Shown here piece by piece: positions 1 to 11,300 of a stretch of 64,000 nt of DNA. Position 1 is the first letter of the stretch. The number at the start of each line of letters is the position of its first letter. The translations under genes and the position numbers were made by a program. The notes beneath the pieces are model-generated. The model had not been told where the DNA came from and did not search any database. It was given only the letters and a program-made list of their open reading frames with translations. Location of the stretch: positions 434,001 through 498,000 of the forward strand of contig JBAJFE010000005.1 in assembly GCA_037903355.1 (NCBI GenBank), written 5' to 3'. The stretch is from Trichuris trichiura. Its lineage: Eukaryota; Nematoda; Enoplea; Trichinellida; Trichuridae.

Positions 1-121
1 AAGTTCGTATGCGCGGTCGCAAACGCGACATGGTCGGATGATCGAGTAAAGGTCAGTTTTTTGTCTTTGTTTCATGTTCAACATATAATTGACAACAAAA
101 CAAGAACAAATGATTATAACA

Positions 122-907
122 CTAACTTGGCGGCATATAAATTAGATTCTTGTAATCGTAAGAAGATTTTTTAGGTGACGAATAGTCTAAGCGGTACATA
201 ACTTGTCTTAGCAAGGCGGCGCGCTCGGTTTGAGACAGCCCTTGGAACCAACTGTCCGCGCACCATGATCCCCAAACGTCAACATTGCATTGAGGGTTGT
301 AAGACTGATCGTACGGTCCGTAATGTGGAGGATATTTGTAGTGGTGATCGGGAATGCACACTCGGAGGCAGCGAACGTAGTCGGGATCCCAGTCGTAACA
401 TTGGCTGCAGGGAGGCCTCACGCCACATTTTTGTTTACAAAATTGGCTGTTGTCATAGGCGCATTTATAGCACGGCCATGGGTTGTACGGTTGGCAGTAG
501 ATGCACGTTTTGTAGCAGAGGACGTCGGCCACATGACATTCATGACAGCACGATCGTGGGTAGTCTGGTTTTGGAACACACTCAGCCATACACATATAAT
601 TCTTCAGTGTCGATGCATTAGAAAGAATAAACTATTCCGTATTAGTTATACATACCGACTGTGGGCAGCTGTCGCAGTATGGCGGAATCGGGTAAGGTGG
701 GTGCCGACAAAACTTAAGGCATTTCCAATCTCCCGGCGAGCATTGATAGCAGGAACCGCTCCAAGACATGTTCATAGGATTGCAGTGAGTCCAGCACGGA
801 AAGTCGTTATAATCACAACTTCTGCATAGCTGAACCGGCGGGGCAAATCGTTTCACTCGTTTTTTTGAAGCGTCAGCGATGACCAACGATGTCAGCAAGA
901 AGAAAAT
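122..907 (-). CDS. secreted protein with six tandem Cys modules (5' end unresolved)
   Basis: Two exons are seen, 907-656 and 601-122, separated by a 54-base GT-AG intron. Reading from the acceptor at 908, the first residues are hydrophobic (IFFLLTSLVIADA), the end of a signal peptide; the start codon must lie in an upstream exon I could not place. Next comes a furin-type site, RVKR. The mature part holds six copies of C-x2-C-x(6-9)-C-x3-C, for example CRSCDYNDFPCWTHC. The third copy is completed exactly across the splice junction, which supports the gene model. A tail rich in Tyr, Pro and His follows, then one more Cys pair. The family was not recognised. By inference it is a secreted, disulphide-rich product cut from a pro-form. 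The pattern does not fit EGF, Kunitz, ShK or TIL spacing. The coding call is fairly sure; the function is unknown. Confidence 0.68.
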
Positions 908-3900
908 CTGAAAATATCTTTATATGCGACTGAGTAGCGTAGCAATAGGTGGCCTACCAGAAGACAGTTCATGTTCGCCAACTTCAACAAGACTACGAAC
1001 GACGTTAGTAACGATTAGGATAAGTATCCGATCTTTATGGGTGGTAAATTTGCATAAGAGTCTTCTGCAGCCAATCGGTGCGAAGCGCATGTAGTAACAG
1101 GTATGCCATAAAGGCTCGACGTTACATTGTTTACCGATAGATCGCAGCCGTAAGATTCCAACCAAAATAGTGGATGAGATAAGATTAAGCATTTGCTTAC
1201 TTTCCAGCAGTTTTATGCAAATTTCCAATAGTAGGCGCCGATACGGGCGACTGATTGACGCTTAACAATACGTTTTTAAAGTTTAAATCAATGATGTTAA
1301 GTGTTCGGTGTTAAGTAGGCGCAGCGGCATTTTTAAGGCATCCCGAAAAGGGCGACCAAAACTTACTGCGGTGCGCGATATATCCGTACAAGAATTATGT
1401 AAACGCCGCGTTTGACTAAAACGCCGGATAACGTTGCCATTTCTTTTTGTCCTTTTCTTAACAGCTTTCCTTCATTGCTTACATAACGCTTAGACGATTT
1501 GAGAACGCTTATCAGTTTGCCTGCATTGTACAGAGTTCATTTGTAATTTCAAAATTTGCATAAACGCAGCTATACGAAGCGGCGGAAAATTTTTCAAAAT
1601 GTCATCGCTTTGACTGTCGCTGCTTTTTAATATTTTTTCCCGCTCATTTTGGTTGTTTAGCTCTGCTTTGCGAAAACGATTTCGATACTTGCGAGTTGTT
1701 GGCGCGCGCCTTTCCCCTATTTATTTGTTCGCGGTTTTTTCCTCAAAAGCGCGAATTTTCTTATCTTTTGTTAGCGTTCCACTTTACTTACTGTTTGTTG
1801 TAAAGAAAGGTCGGTCACGCGACGAGGTGCCTATCGTCAGCATTGACGCTTTACGAATTTGTTTGAATCGCACTCGTCTACAAATGGGCTTACCTCTGAA
1901 TAGTCTGGTTGGAATAATATTCGGCGAGGCGCTAATCTATTCAAACCATTTTGCTGTTGTGAATATTTTGGTTGTTATTTTGTAATTGCATAACAACATA
2001 AGCCTTCAAGCAACTCAGCCAACCTAACAATAAGCTCACCGTTGCGACATAAACAAGATGATATAATGATATAACTGCCACTAAAAATGCTTAGCTTTCG
2101 AACGGTGGCTATCGCCCGATGGCTGTAAACATTATAATCTCAGTTAGAGCTGATATTAATAATGCGATTCAATCGTATCGTGCTTAACGTAGTCGAGCTT
2201 AATTTAGCAGAAAATAGCTTGTTGGCTACTAGAAGGTAGAGATGTTTAGTTCGTATGATAATTTCTTTACGCACATATATACGCGCGGGTACGTGTTCAG
2301 CCTAAGCAAAGCTCCTGGGAAGCGCCAGAGGTTACTTTAGAATATTCAACAACTTGTGAAACGCCTTAGTGCTTATGCTTTGCTATCCTCATCGTCATGT
2401 GACGCATGTCTCTCCTACCAGCTGAAGAGAGCATCGAAGAGAAGTGAGCAGCCGTTAGAGGTCGGCGCGCGATTAATTATTTAGATTTCTGCTAATCCTA
2501 AACTAAGCGGAATGTACGCATCTCAGCGAGCATAAACATATTCCATTGTTGGCCTCAGCCGTAACTTGATCTGCCATTTATAAGACTCACTTTAAGGGTG
2601 GGGTAGTGAGCTGTTGGCAGTTGAGGAATGTCTTCGGATGGACAGAATGGTTGGAAGGAAGAATGTGCTTCTTTTCTTTCCTCTTCCTTCCTTTTCTTAC
2701 TTGTCACCTATTATTCTTTTAGGTGTCAGTAATTGTCACCAACTGAACAGTCAATTATGCGGCAGTACTATGTGTCGACCGAATTAATTGACCATGCGAC
2801 TAGTCCAGTTTTCACGTTAACAAAAGACCGTTTAAACCGCGCTCGCTGACTGGTGTCGGTCACGGGGACACTGTCGTTCTTTGCTCTTTATGGCCATTGG
2901 AAAAAGCATTGGGCAGGCAAAAAGCGTCAAATCGACCAGGAAATTCCAATCTTTGTCCCAACTGGGTGTCAGTGGCTAATCGCGTTTGCCCAATCGGAAG
3001 CGCATAATGGAATTCTACTAATTGAGCTACAAACGGGCGCAGCTGTGAACTGCCCAACGACCACGCTAGCACTCATTGTAAACATTAACCTTTTATAGCT
3101 GATCAACCGCCGGACATTGTTGCCCTACCAATTGGTAACAATGGAGCGCAACCCTCTGGCCGGTATGGTCGCCTTCGCTCCTTTCCGGACATTGATGGTG
3201 ACGTGTTTGGCGGCCATATGGTTGCAGCCAAAGAAATTGGTCATGTTCGACGATCTGCTCGCATTGTTGTCTATGAAAGGACGTGCACGGTGATCGACAA
3301 GCAAAAGTGCTGCGCTTCTACGGTAGAGATGGAAGGGTCGCCAGGCACCACTGAGAACAGAGGACGCTTTCTCTCTCAAGAGGTACTTGTCGCGGCACCT
3401 TCTTCAACGGGACGATAAAATAGGCACGTCATGGGTGCCCACTTGGCCTTTAGAGGTTGAAAGGCGCCTTTAGCCACCCCGTCGTCCCCAGGTGCCGCCT
3501 TGTTCTTGTAAGCTAACCTGACAGTTTACTGTATCCCATGAACCAGGTGCTAATTGACTCCCGCTGGTCAAGCGATTAGATGACCATTGAAACCGGTCAT
3601 TTGGCACACCGGGTGCTAACCTGCTTAAACGCTAACGCTTTCGATACAATCAACCCTACTGGACGAGATGCGATCAAAATAATCTTCTTTACCAAAGCCA
3701 CATCCAATATGGCGGGACATTTGTTGCCAGCGGGAACATTCCCTCTATAAACTATCTGCGATGACTGAAAGGCAGCGTGCCGCTATTGCGAACCGGAGAG
3801 AAGTTATCGTAATCTGAACGTAGCAGCAAGTGAAGCACCGCTGGTCACCTAAGCCCAGCGAAGCGTCCAGTTGCCTTGGATAATCTTCGGACCAACTTCA

Positions 3901-6900
3901 AGTGATACTGCTGCTCACGCAAGAGGCTTTTCGTCGCCAAGCTACAGTAGGCCTCTTCAGCGACACGTGGCATTATGGCGTCTCCGACCGGCTTTGCAGG
4001 CGCCAATATGCAAATGAAATGTTTCATCTTTTTTGGCAGGCAAAAAGACAAGCGCGCCAGTTTTGGTCAAGCGGACGGGGGAGAGACGAACCCGCCGCGG
4101 CTGACCAGTTGCGCAAGCAACTGATGACAAAGGGAACCTAATTGAGCCGATTGGACCGATTTTCATTAACTGGCCTTGTGCGTGCCCACGGCAAGCGTCG
4201 ATTTCGCTCCTTTGGTAGCACTTTGAAGAGGCAAACAGGATCAGTGCTAACAGAATTAGCCCAAGTGAATCGTTTCGCTTCTGGCCGGCTCGTTAAGGAC
4301 AACTGACCAAGGCCGGAAGTCCATTGGCGCAAGTCGGAACGAGGCTGACGCTCCTTGGAGAGCAGTCGTCAGAAAAGTCTGCCAAAGGAAGTGGAACATA
4401 AAAGACCCATTGATTACGTTGAAGGTCGTACAGTGGACAAAGCAAAGGGCCCTCAGTGTACGAGCGGTTATGCGCGCGCGCACGCGTGGTGATGGTCTTT
4501 TAAGCCATTTCAGGTTGCTTACATAAATGAAGCGAAGCACTTTCGCTGCTCTTCTATTACGCAAAAGACTTCTACGCGAAAACTGCTCGGAACTGTGTGC
4601 GCTGCACGGACGAGCGCATAGCCTGTCAGGCAAAACTTGTCCGCGACAAAAGGCCAAGAAAGGCAGTCTTCTCAAACATCAGCTTCAATGGAACAAGCCA
4701 ACAAGGCTCACACTCTCTTCCCGACGTTCTATTTACCTATGCGCGCAAGATCAGTTTTAATTCAAACATCCGCTGGTTTCAAGTCAACCTAAAGCTGATT
4801 ACCATATGCAGCTCGCGACCGAAGAGCAAAGAAGTCTCTTCTAAGCTCGATGGAGAAGCGTTTCGGCGCTCGGTTGCGCTTTGCTAACTACAGTACGACG
4901 ATGATGACTTGATCACCTCCCAATTGGAGAGAGGAAATTCACTTTATCCAAGCCGGACGAGCAATGTTTGTTCAAATGAAGAATAAAAATTGATTCAAGC
5001 CCGGCGGTGGCGTTTAGGAAAACAACACCGCCGCTAATGACCGCTTTGCAAACCGACATTGGCTGCCATCATCATCGCGACGTGCCGATGGATTGGCGAG
5101 CCAGTAAGGTTCAAAAGATGAAGTGAACAAGATCCACTCAGCCCAATGGCGCGGGTCGATAAGGGGACCCGAACGGAAAAGGCGTCTGTCCATCGAGGAG
5201 GCGATCAATTGGCTATTCACATAGGCCACTTGAAATTCAATTTATCTGATCGAAGAATTGCTGAAAGCCGAGTCGATTGGAAAATAAGAAGAGGAGGGCA
5301 AAGCGGCGTTGATCGTCAATGGTCGCCAGTCTTCAAGTATACTGTACATATTCGCTAGCTCTCACACACACACCGCCTATACGGGTGGAATATAGTCGCG
5401 GGATACCCTTTACGAGCAATGCTTTTTCCTAGAGCTTAACGACCTTAAAGATAAGGGAAAAGCTGCAAAATTGCAGTCACCTTATCAAGTGCTCACTAGG
5501 GCTCTCATATGACGCGGTGGGTGAGATAAACGAAAAAGACTAACAAAATAATATTTAACATACAAACCTACTGCTTCGCTGAAGGGTGAGGCCACCACAA
5601 TCTTTATAAGTATATAGTGATCTATTTTTTTTAGATCTGTGCACATATGCAAATTTTCAAGCAAGTTCAGTGAAAAAAAAATAAAGCCGCCAGCACTCTC
5701 CTAAGCGGCTGAAGAGTCATTGGGAAAAGGTAAGGGCAAACGAGTGGTCAAGTGAGCAGGTCATTGAGGTTCCTTTAGGAGTCCTTGTAGGAGCCACAAG
5801 TAAGCGTTAAGCCGCTCTCCCGCCATGCTCAGGTGTTCAACTCAGCTCGCCAAGTGACAATAAGGAGTCCTAAAGGCGGCTTGTCCTTGTCGTCTCTCAA
5901 GTAGGTTTGTCACGGCGGAGGCCAACTTTAATGCTCGCTCATTTCCAACAGTGGTCAAGTTGCTCGTCAACGTTGACAACGCCACTTGGTCACTATTGGA
6001 GTAGCTTTTTCGAAGCTGTTTAGGATGTGCCGCGCGCGCGCGCGCGCACGCTCACGAAATCAAATACCACAACGACTGTTTGTTGTGGGCCAAAACAGGG
6101 TGTCGACTGAGAATTCTGTGTGCCTCCTTTCGCTCCTTCTCCTTCTTGCAAAACTTAATGTTTGCTTGGTGAGAAGCTGACCAAAGCGAGCTGATCACAA
6201 TGAAAGCGTTTGGAATGCGACCGGCCATTGTTTGGCCTACGCATGGAGTGGTTTGCACGAAAACGGCCTAAGCTGAAAACCGGTCAGTTCCCATGAAACT
6301 TAGCCGGGATTTGACGCGTCCACCTTTCTCTGCTCTTTTGCCCCACTATGTGAGTACGTCGGGTAAACCGCGCGCGGGTCGGTCGCCCTGTTTGCCCCCC
6401 ATCGTTCATCGGAGAGCGACGGAGCGGCAAAGATTTTGTCACCCCATAGCTTTGTCATACACAAAAGCTTAACATACCACCGAAGATGGAAAGGATCAAG
6501 GCGCAGCACGCAGGTGCGCAGGCCTTGAAAGAACGACGTGTCCACAATAGGTCAGAACGATCCGCCGCTTCGTTGTTCTCGCAACGGGAATTCTCGCCCT
6601 CGATCGGCGACGGACTGTCTGCCAAACTGGAGCTCACACGGTCGACGGGATACGTGGCACTAATCCGACCTGACCTATTGTTCCCCCGAAATGGACTCCC
6701 GCCGATCGAGCGTTAACGACCGCTCCGAAAAAAGGCAGCAACCAATTTTTACTACTATTCTTTCCACGCGACAAAAGCCACTGGCAACGACGGGAGGGGC
6801 ATTGCTGCTGTCACGAAAAATTGGTGCTTTGTGTGAGTGGCATTTCTACAGTATACTTGACGCGTGTTGCACAAGCAAAAAAAAAGTTACTTGGAATGAC

Positions 6901-7053
6901 GATAGTATTATTATTATTAATGGGGGCGCGCGAGAAAAGCCATAATGCGTACGTGTGTCTGTGTGTGCGGAATAGAAAATGGAAAAACAAAGCATGTGAC
7001 CATGGGATAAAATATTACGACGCAGCACATACTTGACGGCATCTTTTTGTTTT
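908..7053. other. gene-poor stretch, no gene supported
   Basis: No reading frame here combines length, splice signals and a recognisable domain. The missing first exon of the Cys-module gene probably lies within the first few hundred bases on the minus strand. One candidate is an ATG near 1192 followed by about ten apolar residues, but its donor would be poor (GTTGGA). The frame at 1653-1985 (+) is hydrophobic, starts at TTG and lacks support. A CG-dinucleotide tract lies at about 6029-6048. The end nearest the homeobox gene may hold that gene's 3' UTR. Confidence 0.4.
6029..6048. repeat. (CG)n dinucleotide tract
   Basis: An alternating CG run of about eight units followed by CACG. It is a simple repeat, of a kind able to adopt left-handed DNA. 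No gene association was seen. Confidence 0.85.
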
Positions 7054-8335
7054 CTACCAACCGCGGGCGTGAATGGCGTAGTAGGGCGAGCTTGGTACCG
7101 CGCTGCTGTAGCCAAGATTGCCGGCAAAGCCACCAAACGTGGCCGAAGGGGCGCATGAGAACGAATGGGCGCTTTGGGCCCATGGTTGACCATTGCATGG
7201 CAAAGTGACACTCTTAAAGTCGGCTGAATTAATTTCCGGCTGTTGTTGTGCCATTCCAATGATCGTCGACGGTTGCTGACCGTCGCAACATTTTTCATCC
7301 TTGACTAGCACATTAACGGCTATCTTACGCGGCGACTTAACAATATCCGGCGATGAGTCGGTAGTTCTTGAAGGTGCCGGACTTGCCGATGGGCTATGCA
7401 AAGGTGAGTCACCGCAGCCGCTTTCCTGATCGGACGAAGAACCCTTGACAGGTTGATGAGTAGGGCGCCCGTCTTGCATGGCTTTCTCCTTTGCTTGTCG
7501 CTTGCATTTGTAACGATGATTTTGAAACCAAATCTTCACCTGAGTCGGCGTCAAGTTGATCATTTGAGCAAGGTGCTCACGCTCGGGTGCCGACAAGTAC
7601 TTTTGCTGCTTGAAGCGTCGTTCCAGTTCGTACACTTGTGCCTGCGTGAAGAGCACCCTTCGCTTACGCCTTTGGGCCATTGGAAATTGTATTCCGGCGG
7701 CGGCTGCTTTGGCCGGATCAATCATGCCGCAAGCGCCCAAAGCGGTCATGCTCATCGGCATGCCGGGAGCCGAACCAGCCGTACCCATAAGGCGAGGAAC
7801 TGAAAGCACACCCAATGGGCAATAAAAAATGAAACGTTGCCACTATTAGCTAGGAGTACATACTTCCAAATCTGCCGTCATGGTTGGCCCCATACCAAGA
7901 AGCGGCAGCGGCGGCTGTCTGATTCGCGGCAGCGGCTGCAGCGTAGGAAAAATCCGCCGGTGATGCTTGATATTGGGCACTAAAGGGTACCGCTGAACCT
8001 GCACCTCCGGGACAGCCTCCAAGGTAGGTTTGTTGAGCACCTGCGCTCGGGTGGTGCATTGAGGCTGTTTGGACCACCGGATGAGATCTGTACGCGCTGA
8101 AGGGATTCAATGTTGCACCGTCGAATGAGTTCATCATCATTTGCGGTTTAAGAGCCTTTAATTGAACTGACAGTTGATGTTCTTCCAACGGACTAAGAAT
8201 GTCGGTGACCGAGAAAGGAGTGGACTGGTGCGACGCTGAGGACGTCGATGAGAACAGCTGAACAGGAGCGTGCGCTGAAGAAGAGAGATTCGCGTCCGGT
8301 ACTGTGGCTGCCTTCAGGGCTCCTATGAACATCAT
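7054..8335 (-). CDS. NK2.1-class homeobox transcription factor (Nkx2-1/scarecrow/CEH-24 type)
   Basis: Two exons, 8335-7864 and 7799-7054, joined over a 64-base intron, give 405 residues. Three signatures of the NK2 class are present in order: a TN (Engrailed-homology-like repressor) motif [14 protein letters not shown] at about residues 39-52; a 60-residue homeodomain at about 201-260 starting RRKRRVLF, with WFQN in helix 3 and the class-defining Tyr at homeodomain position 54; and the NK2-specific domain [16 protein letters not shown] at about 314-329. The SAPEREHLA segment and the PRLMGTAG segment just after the splice point specifically to the Nkx2-1/2-4 group. These are DNA-binding nuclear regulators of foregut, pharynx or neural fate in animals. 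The start at 8335 is the first of two adjacent Met codons. It also directly follows a possible splice acceptor (CATTCAG), so an upstream 5' UTR exon or trans-splice site is likely. The class is certain; exact orthology was not tested. Confidence 0.94.
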
Positions 8336-11300
8336 CTGAATGAGTTCCGAAATTCTGTTTGCTATACACCGGCGACAATGTTTGCTCAATGAATAAACGT
8401 CTATTGTCGAGCAAACTGGTTTGTGTACTTTGCGTAGCCAGCCGACAGCCGATTGGACAAGTCGATGGAACAAGGCGGCGCGGGGTGGAGCTACAATCGC
8501 TCACTGGCGGCGGCTTACCGTAGAACCGATCGGTTGGATGGTCCTCGTCGCCCAATCGTGCCGCTCTCCATTGACGCCCGAGTTTCCAACGAGAGACCAT
8601 CCATCGGTTCTCTTACTGGCCACGAAATGAAATACGCCCCGGGAGAAAAAGCGCTCAACACCTCAGTCCTGAGTGGCCCCTTAAGTGCCTTCAAAGGCCC
8701 TAATCCAAGTCCATCTCAAAAGCTGAGCACCACTTTCGATGCTGAAGTCAACCGTTAAGCGGCATTTTTCCAAACAAACTCTCCGCCCGCGCCGGAACAA
8801 TTCTCACTTACCGAATTCTTACGCCAGCAACGGTAACGCAACTTCTTACGTGACGCGTCTTTTACGTCACAGACGGAGGAGCGTTGACGCTCCACTCTGA
8901 CGAGCTGACGAAAAAGCACTTTCAGCACTAGCTGAGAGACGACGTGAAACGCAAAGGTAGAACGTACATTACTAAGATATCCCGTGCAGGTAGAATAATG
9001 AAGATAAAATTGAAACGCGCCAACTTGTGCTGCTGACGGACCAGTGGTGCCAGCCGGCCGTCAACCTGTTGTTGACCATATGAGGATCACGCTAGCGCGT
9101 CACTCGTTGCTCCTCAAGTACCCTGTTCGGTCGACATGCCGTCTGTCACACATGCATGCAGATTGGGTCAAGAGCCCAACATATGATTCAAACATTCCAG
9201 TTTGGTCTACCAGGCGACGTAGACGACCGCTGAAAATTTGCCGCTGAATTACGTTTCCGGAAGTGTGCAGACTAGCAACTGGAAGAAAGTGTCGGCCAAG
9301 ATCGACTTGGCCCAATGTTTCCACTTTAACCGCAGTACAATTCCGGAGATGAACTTGCTAATACTCTACCGTGAAAGTAAGTTGTTCACCTACAGCGGGC
9401 AGCCAAGTGTATCCTACTGCTCGTAGTGTAAAAATATTAATATCCGTCTTTAAAAAATCACTACTTTTTTTGAAAATACATAATAGCTGATGCTGAGAGC
9501 TGTTCACGAAGGAAATGCTGCTGAACCGGTTGTCACATGTACATATAGCCATCATCGGACAGCTTATTTCACTTTTCTACCGAAGTACGCGTGATAAGTT
9601 CGCGTAATGCTTCTTACGCTTCACATATTCGGATCGTGAGCGCGTGTGCACAAATGGCATAGTCAATGCCGCGAAGTGTGGCCACATTATTTTCAGCCTT
9701 TGGAAATGTACGCAATATCAACCGCACCGGCTGAACATGCGCCTCCTTGGGTGCGCATCGACCGTTGACCCCAACGACATCAGACATTTGTTGCGGGTAA
9801 GAAAACTTCCTGCGTATATTTTAAATAACAGGATACAGTTGGTAAGATAATATTTCCAGGCCGACAAGTGCAAACACAGTGACGCTGCACCGATTAGTGA
9901 CCAAAGTGGGGCAACGCTTATTAATTAACATTTAATATTTCATTTTGCCGATTCAGCCTCATCATTACATGGCGTAAATCTTTCGAACGGTTAGCGGATG
10001 TCTGTAATGAGACGACCTGTTGTTGTTCACTTTTTTTCCTGGCGCCGTCAGGCAAACGGAACAGTACCTTTGGCTGAGATCAGTGTTTGCCAACGACCAG
10101 TTACCGGATAGGCCGCGTAACCGACTACCGATCTGGACATCGGCTGTTACAGAGTTGGACAGGCGACCAATGTTTGCCCTGAGCGCAGTGCGAATGCACT
10201 GATGGCAGTCAACGAGCTAATTATGACGCATAGAGCTAACCGCTTATACGGTAAGCCAATACATGAGCAATAGCCGACCACCACTAACGGTATACAGAGA
10301 TTAGTCTCACCGGTGCCTGCTGTATTTGTCATCGTCAGCTAGCGGATGGTCAACGCGGCCGCGACCCTATCATTGTGGCGGGTGTCGGAAAACAAGCCAG
10401 TGAGCGCCAAATGCAACGTAGTAAACGGTAGGCAACCACTCCAATCTTGTCAGCAGTACAGTGCAAACAGATCACGGCAAACAGACGAACCGCGAAAAAG
10501 TTCCCTCCTCGTTCGAGTAAGGCCACATTAGTGGAGATTATCCGGTTGAATTGAAGGAACCAACGGTTGGCGCCAGTGAGCAGTGGCGCAACAGTAGTCG
10601 AGCAAAGCAAACACAGTTGTTGGCTTAGGCGGGATCACCGCCTTTACTTCCACCTGTTTGTGTCGACCCTCAATGGCGTCAGTCGGCTTAGCCAAGATAT
10701 TGGCGCCTTTAGGCAACCATTGCAGCGGATTTGCCCAGACGACAAGCTTACCAAGCAATCATTAGCATATTAAGGTTGGAAAAATTCACAGGACAAATTC
10801 TCGTTGCGACAATCTCACTTAAACGATACCTATTACATAAACGTAGTGTAAGCTTGTTAACATATACACATCGCGGGTAAGCAAGTAAAATTGACAAATG
10901 AGGAAAAAAAGGGTCAGCAACAGTTAAGAAGAAAAACAAGAAAGCCCATCGTGGACTTTTTATCATTATGCAAATTCTTGAGCTCCTATGTAAATTTAAA
11001 CCCGTAATCGGACATTGTTTTTCTTTTGACGCCGAACCCTTCTTGGAGCAAACCTATCGGGCTTGTCAGTTTTCGTCAATGTTGAAGCAAGCCAAAAAAC
11101 AACGCTTAACCAACTTCTCAACTTCAAACTGCCTCTAAGCGATACGCTTTCGCGCCAACCGCCCAATGATGGAAAAAGAGAAAATATCTGCTTACCGGCT
11201 CTTGCGGAAGCTGCTTGCCAGCGAGCTCGCTTGCGCAAAGTGTAGGATAGTGGCGGACAGGACAAAAGTCCCACTCAGCTCTTCTCTGCAAGAGAAAAAC

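Noticed and set aside
1653..1985. 110-codon hydrophobic plus-strand frame
   Set aside because: Begins at TTG, has no family resemblance, and sits in DNA with no other gene signals.
8453..8758. 101-codon plus-strand frame opposite the upstream flank of the homeobox gene
   Set aside because: No domain, no splice or poly(A) context. It is probably a chance open frame in GC-rich 5' flanking DNA.
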